A DNA stretch of 21,757 nt from an uncultured Clostridia bacterium (GTDB lineage Bacteria; Bacillota; Clostridia; Christensenellales; Aristaeellaceae), in the NCBI GenBank assembly GCA_937907055.1, contig CALCTW010000082.1:1-21757 (forward strand), in the 5' to 3' direction. Positions 1 to 7,001 of the stretch are shown here, piece by piece. The notes under the pieces are model-generated. The model had not been told where the DNA came from and did no database searches. It saw only the letters and a program-made list of their open reading frames with translations. The position numbers and the translations under genes were made by a program. How positions within the stretch are numbered: position 1 is the first letter of the stretch; every line of letters begins with the position of its first letter.

Positions 1-420
1 GTCAGGATGCTTGTGGATATTGCCATGAATCAGGGTGACGGCTACGTTTCCATGAAGGATGTAGCCCTGCGGCAGCAGATCTCGAAAAAATATATGGAAA
101 CATTCACTGCCCAGCTGGCTTCTGCCGGTATCCTGGGCATCCGCAGAGGCAAGACCGGCGGCTATCGTCTGCTGAAATCCCCCGCAGATATCACGCTGAT
201 GGACGTTCTTCGTCTGACGGAAGGTTCTCTGCACGCGGTTGCCTGCCTGGAATGCAGCCCAAACACCTGCAAACGTGCGGCTTTCTGTGTGACGCTGCCC
301 GCATGGACTGGATTGGAGAAGGCAGTCAATGATTATCTGACTTCTGTGACACTCCAGAAGCTGATCGACCAAGCTAAGCCGCAGCCGGAGAATCTGCAGG
401 ATTTCCCCTGCGGAGTGTAA
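1..420 (+). CDS. Rrf2-family transcriptional regulator (5' end outside window)
   Basis: The reading frame is open from base 1 and ends in TAA. The first visible residues (VRMLVDIA) match the 'GRYAVRMLxDIA' start of Rrf2 proteins, so roughly 10-12 N-terminal residues lie before the window; the ATG at 7 is internal. An N-terminal winged helix-turn-helix is followed by the family stretch around SKKYMETFTAQL and RRGKTGGYRL. A cysteine cluster (ACLECSPNTCKRAAFC) sits where IscR-like members bind an Fe-S cluster, with spacing C-x2-C-x4-C-x5-C. This suggests a redox- or Fe-S-sensing DNA-binding repressor; whether a cluster is bound is inference. A hairpin terminator follows 72 bp downstream, so it ends a transcription unit. 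The target genes are not visible. Confidence 0.88.
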   Translation, partial: VRMLVDIAMNQGDGYVSMKDVALRQQISKKYMETFTAQLASAGILGIRRGKTGGYRLLKSPADITLMDVLRLTEGSLHAVACLECSPNTCKRAAFCVTLPAWTGLEKAVNDYLTSVTLQKLIDQAKPQPENLQDFPCGV

Positions 421-491
421 CAATATCGCGGACACACAAAAACTTCATACTATATTGTCAAGTGACGTGCACCCGGAAACGATACAGAAAG

Positions 492-530
492 AGGCAACCA
501 CTGCTGTGACAGCAATGATTGCCTTTTTTA
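492..530 (+). terminator. Rho-independent terminator after the Rrf2 gene, possibly bidirectional
   Basis: Arms 492-506 and 510-524 (AGGCAACCACTGCTG / CAGCAATGATTGCCT) flank a 3-nt loop and run into six T (524-529) on the plus strand. The two imperfect positions are C/A mismatches in plus-strand RNA but G-U wobbles in minus-strand RNA. The minus strand also leaves the stem into a T-rich run, so it could serve both directions. Confidence 0.75.
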
Positions 531-537
531 TAGATGA

Positions 538-648
538 TTTCGTTACCGATACTCTCCTCGACCTACCGCTTTGGTAGGTAATAGTCACCAGCAAGGTATA
601 GTCCAAGGCATTGTTATCATCATGAATATGTTTTGCTAAATTGCTCAT
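538..648 (-). pseudogene. TnpV-like transposon protein remnant (5' fragment, frameshifted)
   Basis: A minus-strand ATG at 648, preceded by AAGGAGG at 8-nt spacing, opens the peptide MSNLAKHIHDDNNALDYTL. This resembles the N-terminus of TnpV-type proteins of clostridial mobile elements (recalled form: DENNGLxYTLxGDYYLP). After YTL the family continuation GDYYLP appears in another frame (GGTGACTATTACCTACCA on the minus strand), as if one base had been lost. A TAG then follows, and the remaining roughly 80% of the gene is absent. The frame stays open to 445 but reads through the terminator hairpin and looks non-coding. No transposase or inverted-repeat ends were recognised. The identification rests on a short N-terminal match. 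Confidence 0.55.
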
Positions 649-711
649 GGGTTCGTCCTCCTTGTAATACACTTCGTTTTCTCAGCTGCGAAAATGTACA
701 CTCGTTCGACG

Positions 712-1311
712 GCTGATAGTTTTTATCCTTATCAGCATTAACCCAAGCCTTTGGCTTGTCTATCCGAGAGCGAAGCGATTAGAATCGTCTCGCACGGCTT
801 CGCCGGGCGGGCGGGGACTTTTGCGCAGCCGCACGCAGTGCGCACAGCAAAAGATTTCCCGTATTAAGCCGAATTGAAAACCCAGCAAAGCGGTTTTCAA
901 TCCGATAGCGAAGCGTTTATTATCCGCAGGGGTGGCTCCGCCGCCCCGAGGAGAAAAATCCCGAAGCAGCGCTTGCCCTGCGAGAGGGATTTTTCATTCC
1001 CTGCGGATTTTACGCCCGTCGGATCGTTAGATCCCGACAGTAAAATCCGTTTTGCCGGATCGGAAATGTCGCTCCGCGACTTTTCGATCCGAAAGCGAAG
1101 CGCAGCTGAGCGCCTTGGGGGGCTTGGGGGGCCTCCCCCATTTCTTATCGTATCGCACGGCTTTGCCGGGCGGGCGGGGATTTGCGTAGCCTGCGGAGCA
1201 AAGTTACCCGTAAAAAACGGATAGGCAAGCCTTTGGCTTGTCTATCCGATAGCGAAGCGTTTAGCCGATTTGAAAACCCAACTCAGCTCTCGCTGAGTGG
1301 TTTTCAAATCG
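712..1311. repeat. Mosaic of palindromic modules joined by an AGCGAAGCG linker
   Basis: This 600-bp stretch has no credible gene. It is packed with hairpins: 712-736, 744-758, 818-853, 873-901, 1004-1049, 1057-1090, 1218-1248 and 1266-1311. A linker of the form CCGAnAGCGAAGCG follows four of them (ending at 777, 915, 1102 and 1259). Two longer modules are duplicated: 744-777 with 1226-1259, and 791-817 with 1154-1180 (the latter with one difference). Their relative order is swapped between copies. The TTGAAAACC/GGTTTTCAA stem occurs at 873-901 and 1266-1311 with different loops. This looks like a shuffled family of non-coding palindromic repeats (REP- or MITE-like). No named family was recognised. 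Short open frames inside it are consequences of the repeats. Confidence 0.75.
1266..1311. repeat. Long perfect-stem palindrome overlapping the hydrolase stop codon
   Basis: Outer arms of 13 bp (1266-1278 and 1299-1311, CGATTTGAAAACC and its complement) enclose an inner 7-bp stem, ACTCAGC/GCTGAGT (1281-1287 and 1292-1298). The TGA stop of the leftward hydrolase gene (1304-1306) lies in the right arm. There is no T-run on either side, so it is not a classical intrinsic terminator, although so long a stem at a 3' end could stabilise the mRNA. Confidence 0.8.
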
Positions 1312-2998
1312 CTATAATTGCTGCCGATGTAATCATAAACGCCTGGAACGCGAACGCCGTCACCAGCGCGCCGATCATACGGTTGCCCGTGCGCGCGCGC
1401 AGGAAATCGCCCACCGGGATAAACAGGATATACATCAGCGCCACGTTCAATATCTGTCCGATCAGACCGGAATAACTGCCGATCACCAGATAGAACAGTA
1501 CGAACAGGATGAGGGGGATATACTGGATCAGGCTGTACGCGATCTTTACGCCGCGTCCGGCCTTCGCCGCCTTCAGCATATCGCTCTCCGCGCCGCTGAC
1601 ATAGAACCCCACGAACATCAGCACGCCCGCGAACGCCAGCCAGAACCAGCGCGTGTTCATCGGCATCAGCCGGTACATGCTCAGCCGCAGCACGCCCCAC
1701 ACAAAGGCCAGAATCGCAGCAGTCACCCCCACCGCAAGAAGAGTGTTCTTCTTTCCGCCCGCGCAGCGGAGGGTCAGCCGCGGCAGCTTGCCCTCCGTAC
1801 CGGCAAAGCGGCCCTTGCGGTAGCACAGCAGCATCACAAGACCGTAGCCCGCGATGAAGCACATGTAGGGAATGTTCATGATGGGGCTGCCGAAGGGAAT
1901 GACCACGCACACGCTGCAGATCACAAAGGCCATCAGCATGCCGGGCAGCCACAAAAGCAGCTTGCGCAGCAGGAAGCGCTTCGCGTCCTTCAGCACAGGC
2001 AGCCTGTCCTCATCCGGCACGCGCCGGCCGGAGATCCCGGCCAGCAGCAGCGCCACGCCCAGCAGCGCCATGCCCCATCCGGCGTACACCAGATACAGCT
2101 CCCATCCGGTCAGGCGGATCGCCTTCCCCGTGATCTCACTCAGCGCGTTCAGCGCGTAATCGGCAAACCGCGGCGAATACATCTGATAGGAGTGCAGCAC
2201 GCCGCCGGTGATCTCTGTTGTCAATCGGCTGCCGGAGGCATTCTCCTGCGTGTCGCGGTATTCCCCCGCGGCCGGCACGTTCCGCGCACCCAGATGCGCG
2301 TAGATCTGCAGAATGCAGCCGTCGCTCACTACATCATCCGCGGTGGAGCCGAACAGATACACATTCGTTCCCCGGATATCCGCTTCCGTATAACCGGCCC
2401 ACGGTTCCTCGCTGTCATCGCTTGTGCCCGCAAAGAGCGATGCCTGTTCGCTGTGCAGGTAATTCACCTCAGGTGAAATGAGGATCACGTTGCGGATCTC
2501 GCGCCTGCTCACACGCGTCACCGCGCCCGGGCGATTGTAGTCCGACAGCAGGCGCAGGATGGCGCGGCCGCCCATGGAATGCCCCAGCAGGATGATCTTA
2601 TCTTCCTTCAGTCCGGTCCTTTCCATCAGCGCGGCGATGGCGTCGTCGATCTCCGCCGGAATGTCATCATTCTTCGCGTTATCAAAGCCGATGGTGCCGC
2701 TGCTGGCGCCCTGCCCGGCATAATCAAACACCATCACGGTCACCCCGGCCTGACGCAGCTGCGCCGCGAAGGGCAGCCATTTCTGGCGGTCACAGGAATA
2801 GCCGGGGCAGATGAGCACCGCGTGTTCCGCGCCCGGCTGCTCATACAAGGTCGCCTCCAGCGTGACCGGTTTTCCTTTATACTGCGAGCCGAAGGTAAAC
2901 ACCTCCTCCTTCAGCGCGGCGCGATCCGCGTACAGCAGGGCCGCCAGCGACAGCAGCATCAGCAGAATGCCCGCACCCGCAAGGATCTTCTTTTTCAT
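1304..2998 (-). CDS. Alpha/beta hydrolase with C-terminal multi-pass membrane domain
   Basis: 564 aa from the ATG at 2998, chosen because AAAGGA precedes it and a signal-anchor (residues 5-23) begins at once; the frame is open upstream to 3055 without a better site. Residues about 55-290 form an alpha/beta-hydrolase domain: an oxyanion region CPGYSCDRQKW, nucleophile elbow GHSMGG (Ser141), acid in STADD (Asp221/222) and His269 in GVLHSYQ. From about residue 295 to the end there are roughly seven or eight hydrophobic segments, so the C-terminal half is membrane-embedded. The catalytic domain probably lies outside the cell, between the N-terminal anchor and the membrane domain. Substrate is unknown; an esterase, lipase or acyl-ester hydrolase is likely. 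The last two codons and the stop lie within a palindromic repeat. It is transcribed alone, divergent from the C39-type gene. Confidence 0.82.
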   Translation of the reverse strand: MKKKILAGAGILLMLLSLAALLYADRAALKEEVFTFGSQYKGKPVTLEATLYEQPGAEHAVLICPGYSCDRQKWLPFAAQLRQAGVTVMVFDYAGQGASSGTIGFDNAKNDDIPAEIDDAIAALMERTGLKEDKIILLGHSMGGRAILRLLSDYNRPGAVTRVSRREIRNVILISPEVNYLHSEQASLFAGTSDDSEEPWAGYTEADIRGTNVYLFGSTADDVVSDGCILQIYAHLGARNVPAAGEYRDTQENASGSRLTTEITGGVLHSYQMYSPRFADYALNALSEITGKAIRLTGWELYLVYAGWGMALLGVALLLAGISGRRVPDEDRLPVLKDAKRFLLRKLLLWLPGMLMAFVICSVCVVIPFGSPIMNIPYMCFIAGYGLVMLLCYRKGRFAGTEGKLPRLTLRCAGGKKNTLLAVGVTAAILAFVWGVLRLSMYRLMPMNTRWFWLAFAGVLMFVGFYVSGAESDMLKAAKAGRGVKIAYSLIQYIPLILFVLFYLVIGSYSGLIGQILNVALMYILFIPVGDFLRARTGNRMIGALVTAFAFQAFMITSAAIIAI

Positions 2999-3127
2999 AT
3001 TCTCATCATTCCTTTCATCTTCAGGTCCATCCCAAACAGAGCGCCGGAGCGGCATGCCAGATGCCCCTCTCTTCGCGCGCGAAAAAAGCCCCCCTGTTTC
3101 AATGAACGTATCGTGATCTGTTCTTTT

Positions 3128-3156
3128 ATTCTATGCCTGTTTCCCGCGCCCGTCAA
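3128..3156 (-). promoter_or_regulatory. Promoter of the alpha/beta hydrolase gene
   Basis: On the minus strand TTGACG (3156-3151) and TAGAAT (3133-3128) are separated by exactly 17 bp, close to the sigma-A consensus. Transcription would start near 3121, giving a leader of about 120 nt before the ATG at 2998. Confidence 0.6.
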
Positions 3157-3216
3157 TCCCCCGGAGAAAGTAATCGCTCCTCGCGCGGAATGTGCATTTT
3201 TAAAACCGCCCGTCTG

Positions 3217-3245
3217 TTGTGAAGCGTGGAAGAATATGATAAAAT
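3217..3245 (+). promoter_or_regulatory. Promoter of the SH3/C39-like peptidase gene
   Basis: TTGTGA (3217-3222) and TAAAAT (3240-3245) are 17 bp apart with a TG one base before the -10 (extended -10). This is 75 bp before the ATG at 3320. The leader then contains an 8-bp stem-loop, CCGGGAAA/TTTCCCGG (3267-3286), of unknown role. Confidence 0.55.
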
Positions 3246-3319
3246 CATTTACAATCGATCCGTCTCCCGGGAAACTTTTTTCCCGGAAGGATCTTTTCCG
3301 AAATACAGAGGAGCGCAAA

Positions 3320-5182
3320 ATGCTGAAAAAGTTTTTCCTCATCCTGTGCGTAACAGCGGCGCTGTTTGCAGGCGCGTCCGCCATGGCGCAGCAGGCGCTG
3401 GTGGTCGTGCCCAAGGGTAAGCTGAACATGCGAAAGGCCCCCAAGTCCAGCGCCTCCATCGTCATCGAGATCCCGCGTGATACCTTCGTGGAGGTCCTCT
3501 CGGACGAGGGCGAATGGTGTCAGGTCTCCTATAAGAATAAGACCGGCTATGTGAAGAGCGAATATCTCATCATTCCCGGCCGCATGGAAGGACGGGAGGT
3601 CTATTCCGAGGGCGATCTTCTTCTGCTTCGCGCGGAAGAGAGCGACACCGCCGCGCTGACAGGCTATGCCCTGCCGGAGCAGGCCGTGCGCGTGATCAGC
3701 GTGGGCGAGGAATGGGCAAAGGTCTCCCCCGTCACCGGTATCTGCGCCGGGCGCGAGGGTTATGTACCCCTTGCAGGCCTTCTGCATCAGTACACCGAGC
3801 CGCAGTCCGTGTCCGGCTCCGGCCATGCCGAGGCGGCCGTGTTTGTTAAGGACGCCGCGCTGTACGCCTCCTTTGACACGGAAGCGGAAAAGGCCGGGGA
3901 GGCCGCGGCGGGAACAGAAGCCGAAGTGCTGTTTGTGAAAGGCAGCCGCTGCATGATCCGTCTGGATGATCGGTTTGCCATCGCGCCGGTCAAGTCCCTC
4001 TGTATCACCGGCATCGCGGAGGATCTGCCGCGTGAGCCTGCCGAAAAGGTCACCCGTCTGCAGGCACGTCAGGCTGTCGCCAATGTAATCTTCACGCGGA
4101 CGGAATATGAGACCTGCGAGACCCTCCTCTTTGATTACACGGTCTGTGATTCATACGGCGCGTACGAAGGTCCTGTCTATCACGCCGTGATGCTGGATCA
4201 GAACGGCAAATGCCTGTACGCCGCGCTGGTGGACGCGCAGAAGGGAAAGGTGCTCAGCTGCATGGATGTATCCATGTTTTCCGCCGCTCCCGCGCAGGAA
4301 AAAGCCGTCCTTCCCGAAGGCACACTATCTCTGTCCATCGACCGCGAACAGGCGGATATGGGCGATATCCTGTGCCTCACCGCCGCCTCCGCTCCCGCGC
4401 AATTCACCTGGGAGGTGTTGCTGAACGGACAGTCCCTTCGCGCCCGCGCCTCCGGCAGCATCCCCATTGTCTGCTATGTGCCGCGCAAGCCGGGCCTCTA
4501 CACCTTCCGTGTCACCGCCGTACAGAACAACGGCAAAAAACTGCAGGACGAGGTCTCCTGCCGCGTATCGGACACGGAAGCCGCGCCGGATGAAGGCTTT
4601 ATCCTGTACAGCCAGCGTGACGGAAGGTGGTACTCCGTCCCCTACGCGGATCGCAATCTTTCCTCCTCCGGCTGTGCCATTTTTGCCCTCTCCCACGCGC
4701 TACAGCTGATGGGCGTGGAAAGTGAAAGGACCGAGCCGGGTTATCTGGCCAATAAGTTCAAGTACGCCTACACCGAGGGCGGCACCAACACCGAACTGCT
4801 GGTACGCGGCGCTTCCAAGGAATACGGCTTCACCACGCAGCCGGATCGCCTGACCGATCCCGCCGAGATCGCCGATCATCTCCGGCACGGGGATCTGTTC
4901 ATGTTCTCCGTCGCCAAGGGGCACATCGCGCTCATCGCCGGCATCTCCGAGGACGGCACCAAGGTGCGCGTGATCGATTCCTGCCCCTCCGCCACCTTCG
5001 AGCGCGCGGCCGATCAGCTCTTTTATCAGCCGCACCGCGGCGGCGATTACACCGCCTACGCCGATCCTGCCGCCATGCCCGGCCTCCGCTACTACTTTGA
5101 ACTGGAGAATTTCGGCGGCGCGGAGTATTACCTCTCCCTCGATTACGCGGCAGAGCGCGGTGTCCGCCTCATCGAACCTTAA
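3320..5182 (+). CDS. Secreted SH3-domain protein with C39-type cysteine peptidase domain
   Basis: 620 aa. The ATG at 3320 is set by GAGGAG 8 bp upstream and by the signal peptide that follows (residues 1-23, cleavage after AMA). The frame is open far upstream but without signal or initiation site. Bacterial SH3-like repeats lie at about 26-87 (GKLNMRKAPKSSASIV... GYVKSEYL), 92-155 and more weakly 172-225. A PepSY-like segment is at about 245-315 and a beta-sandwich-like linker at about 330-417. The C-terminal domain (about 427-600) has the C39 peptidase pattern: Gln432 (YSQRDGRW), Cys452 (SSGCAIFALSHAL), His535 (GHIALIAG) and Asp553 (VIDSCP). It probably acts at the cell wall or outside the cell as a cysteine peptidase or amidase. 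SH3 domains usually bind peptidoglycan or peptides. No bacteriocin transporter domain is attached, so a bacteriocin leader-peptidase role is unlikely. It ends at a terminator 67 bp downstream. Confidence 0.85.
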   Translation: MLKKFFLILCVTAALFAGASAMAQQALVVVPKGKLNMRKAPKSSASIVIEIPRDTFVEVLSDEGEWCQVSYKNKTGYVKSEYLIIPGRMEGREVYSEGDLLLLRAEESDTAALTGYALPEQAVRVISVGEEWAKVSPVTGICAGREGYVPLAGLLHQYTEPQSVSGSGHAEAAVFVKDAALYASFDTEAEKAGEAAAGTEAEVLFVKGSRCMIRLDDRFAIAPVKSLCITGIAEDLPREPAEKVTRLQARQAVANVIFTRTEYETCETLLFDYTVCDSYGAYEGPVYHAVMLDQNGKCLYAALVDAQKGKVLSCMDVSMFSAAPAQEKAVLPEGTLSLSIDREQADMGDILCLTAASAPAQFTWEVLLNGQSLRARASGSIPIVCYVPRKPGLYTFRVTAVQNNGKKLQDEVSCRVSDTEAAPDEGFILYSQRDGRWYSVPYADRNLSSSGCAIFALSHALQLMGVESERTEPGYLANKFKYAYTEGGTNTELLVRGASKEYGFTTQPDRLTDPAEIADHLRHGDLFMFSVAKGHIALIAGISEDGTKVRVIDSCPSATFERAADQLFYQPHRGGDYTAYADPAAMPGLRYYFELENFGGAEYYLSLDYAAERGVRLIEP

Positions 5183-5248
5183 ACAAAAGATCCGCCCCTA
5201 AAAGCGTGCCTTCTTCCCAAAGAAACAGAAAAACATCAGCACAAAAGG

Positions 5249-5275
5249 AAAAGCAGCCCTCGCGGCTGCTTTTTC
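5249..5275 (+). terminator. Rho-independent terminator after the C39-like gene
   Basis: A 10-bp stem AAAAGCAGCC / GGCTGCTTTT with loop CTCGC is followed by a T-run. The flanking A-run would let it work for the converging minus-strand transcript as well. Confidence 0.85.
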
Positions 5276-5286
5276 AGTATTATGAT

Positions 5287-5436
5287 ACACGTTTTTCGTG
5301 TGACCTGCAATAGATATTTGCGAACCTTTTCGCTCCTCTTTATGACCTGCGCGAACCTTTTGTGACCTTTTGTGATCTTTTGTGACCTTTTATGACCTTT
5401 TATGACTTTTTGTGACTTTTATGCGCCTTTTTATGA
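5287..5436. repeat. 10-bp-period tandem repeat with phased A-tracts, between convergent genes
   Basis: From 5356 to 5415 six consecutive 10-bp units of the form CCTTTTRTGA follow each other (minus strand: TCAYAAAAGG), and two looser copies run to 5436. Ahead of them, TGACCTGC occurs at 5301 and 5343, and GCGAACCTTTT at 5320 and 5351, so the block sits in a larger degenerate duplication. A small palindrome, ACACG/CGTGT, is at 5287-5301. A four- or five-base A-tract recurs every helical turn, a pattern known to bend DNA. No open frame crosses it sensibly and no CRISPR-like spacer structure is present. Confidence 0.85.
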
Positions 5437-5475
5437 TCCGCGCCGGCCCAGAAGAAGCTTTTCCGCTCTCAGCCC

Positions 5476-6072
5476 TTACCGCTTCAGGTCCATCAGCACC
5501 GCGCGGCAGGGAGCGCCGTCGCAGCCCTCCAGATTGATGGGCGCGCAATTGAGCTGATACACGCCGTCCGGCACCTCCGCCAGACGGATGCCCTCCAGCA
5601 GCACCACCTCCGCGCCCAGCAGCACCAGATGTACCGCCATCGGGGCATTCTCCGGGCCCACGGTCTGGGATTCATTGCCCACCAGATCCACCTTCGCCCC
5701 GGCAAACACCTTCGCGGCCTCCGGGGTCACGGTGGCCTTGCCGCCGATCAGGATCTTCTTTTCCGCGCCCGGCATCGCCGCTTCCGCGCGACGCAGCAGT
5801 CCTTCGGCATCCTCCGCCGTCACCTCGCCGTCATGCTTTTCCACATAAGCCGGGCCGATGAACTTTTCCAGACTCACCTGATCCAGCGTTTTGCCGTCAT
5901 TCAGAAAATGATACGGCGCGTCCACATGCGTGCCGTTATGGGCGCACATCTGAAAAGCCGTCAGGTTGCAGATATCGCCGCGCTCAATGCGCAGCACCTC
6001 GGTCTTCTGCGGACGTGGATCGCCCGGGAACACCGTGCAGGAAAACAGGGGCTGTGTAATATCGTAGATCAT
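5476..6072 (-). CDS. Cyclase-family (kynurenine formamidase-like) metal-dependent hydrolase
   Basis: 198 aa. The signature HNGTHVDAPYHF (residues 45-56, with His45, His49, Asp51 and His55 as likely metal ligands) places it in the cyclase / KynB-like family, whose members hydrolyse arylformamides or related cyclic amides. The opening IYDITQPLFSCTVFPGDPRP is also typical. It is cytoplasmic, of family size, and last in the seven-gene leftward run. Its ATG overlaps the stop of the preceding gene by 4 bp (ATGA at 6069-6072), which implies translational coupling. No tryptophan-degradation genes are nearby, so kynurenine formamidase activity is not implied and the substrate remains unknown. Confidence 0.85.
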   Translation of the reverse strand: MIYDITQPLFSCTVFPGDPRPQKTEVLRIERGDICNLTAFQMCAHNGTHVDAPYHFLNDGKTLDQVSLEKFIGPAYVEKHDGEVTAEDAEGLLRRAEAAMPGAEKKILIGGKATVTPEAAKVFAGAKVDLVGNESQTVGPENAPMAVHLVLLGAEVVLLEGIRLAEVPDGVYQLNCAPINLEGCDGAPCRAVLMDLKR

Positions 6073-6530
6073 TTCGCTTCCTCCTCGCCCTTGGCCATCT
6101 CCGCCAATTTTTTCTCCAGCGCGGCCTTCAGGGCTTCATACCGCGCCTTCTTTTCTTCTTTCTCAAAATGGATCTCGCGGAACTGCTCGGTGCAGGCGCG
6201 GTAATCCAGTTTTTCATCCCCAAACTGCTCACTGGTCAGGTCAAACACGCAGTCCTCCGTCACATTGAAGCAGTGATAATTCCCGCCTTCTCGCAGAATG
6301 CCGTACACCCGTCCGCCGAAGATATCCTGCGCCAGAAAAGCCGTGATCGAGCACTGCCCGAAGGTGGGGTTCTCCTTCGTCCAGTTCGCCCGCATCCGCG
6401 GCGCGCAGGTCTCCGCGCACCACAGCTCGCTCAGCATGTCATACAGCACACGCGGATCATACACCCGCGCGTATTTTTCTTCTCTGGGCTCGGCAAAGGC
6501 ATCCTGCCAGCCATAAAAAAGATACGCCAT
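6069..6530 (-). CDS. YunG-like protein of unknown function
   Basis: 153 aa, resembling Bacillus YunG-type proteins through NPTFGQCSITAFLAQDIFGG and the following GGNYHCFNVTEDCVFDLTSEQF. Cys60, His86 and Asp97 fall in the order of a papain-like or transglutaminase-like catalytic triad, each in a conserved-looking context. This suggests a small cysteine hydrolase, but that is inference and the family has no established activity that I know of. The C-terminal 30 residues are highly charged and helical (KEEKKARYEALKAALEKKL). Start: ATG at 6530 with GGGGAGG just upstream. It lies 27 bp after the GNAT gene and overlaps the next gene by 4 bp. Confidence 0.7.
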   Translation of the reverse strand: MAYLFYGWQDAFAEPREEKYARVYDPRVLYDMLSELWCAETCAPRMRANWTKENPTFGQCSITAFLAQDIFGGRVYGILREGGNYHCFNVTEDCVFDLTSEQFGDEKLDYRACTEQFREIHFEKEEKKARYEALKAALEKKLAEMAKGEEEAK

Positions 6531-6557
6531 CCTGTCCTCCCCTGTCAGATCCCATTG

Positions 6558-6989
6558 TCAAAATCTCTTGTACAGCACCGATACGCTGTCCCTTTCCAGA
6601 CCGCACTTACCGTAAAACGCCTCGTTATCCGGAATGGAGATCAGCTGCGTTACACCGATCTGCTTTTCCTTCAGCACATCCTCCAGCTTCTTCAGCAGGG
6701 CGCGGCCCACGCCGTGCTTCTTCCTTTCCGGGATCACGAACAGCTCGCTCACGAAAAAGAAATCCTCCTCGGCGTACGGGTCCACAAAGCCCGCCAGTCC
6801 GCCGATGATCCTGCCGTCCTCCACCGCGGCGAGCGCCATCCCTTCAAAGCCGCTCCAAATGGCATTCACACGCCTTTCCGCGCGCGGCAGTTCCCAGTTT
6901 TCGTTCCACGGTTCCTCCGCGTAAGCGGCCGCCATGGCCATCGCGAGCCCGGTCAGATCCGCTTTTTCCGCGATCCTGTAATCGATCAT
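6558..6989 (-). CDS. GNAT-family N-acetyltransferase
   Basis: 143 aa with the GNAT fold signatures: strand beta4 FFVSELFVIPE, the acetyl-CoA pyrophosphate loop RKKHGVGRALLKKLE (residues 89-103) and a C-terminal motif B region, IPDNEAFYGKCGLERDSVSVLYKRF. It would transfer an acetyl group from acetyl-CoA to an amine; the acceptor cannot be told from sequence. The start is supported by GGAG 9-10 bp upstream. The gap to the preceding asparaginase-type gene is only 12 bp, so the genes are co-transcribed. An acetyltransferase inside a glycan operon could act on amino sugars or amino acids released there (speculative). Confidence 0.85.
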   Translation of the reverse strand: MIDYRIAEKADLTGLAMAMAAAYAEEPWNENWELPRAERRVNAIWSGFEGMALAAVEDGRIIGGLAGFVDPYAEEDFFFVSELFVIPERKKHGVGRALLKKLEDVLKEKQIGVTQLISIPDNEAFYGKCGLERDSVSVLYKRF

Positions 6990-7001
6990 CTTTTTTCTCC
7001 G

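Noticed and set aside
874..1224. A 116-codon frame (and another at 1182-1475) within the palindrome cluster
   Set aside because: The translation is made of repeat modules; there is no ribosome binding site and no family resemblance.
1266..1311. Intrinsic terminator for the hydrolase gene
   Set aside because: The stem is strong, but no T-run follows on either strand.
3267..3286. Riboswitch in the leader of the C39-like gene
   Set aside because: Only one simple 8-bp stem-loop is present; no known aptamer pattern and no terminator/antiterminator arrangement was seen.
2579..3319. Upstream extension of the C39-like frame to 2579
   Set aside because: The extension runs antisense to the hydrolase and over both divergent promoters. 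The signal peptide and Shine-Dalgarno fix the start at 3320.
5356..5436. CRISPR array
   Set aside because: The units are 10 bp and contiguous, without unique spacers; no cas gene is present.
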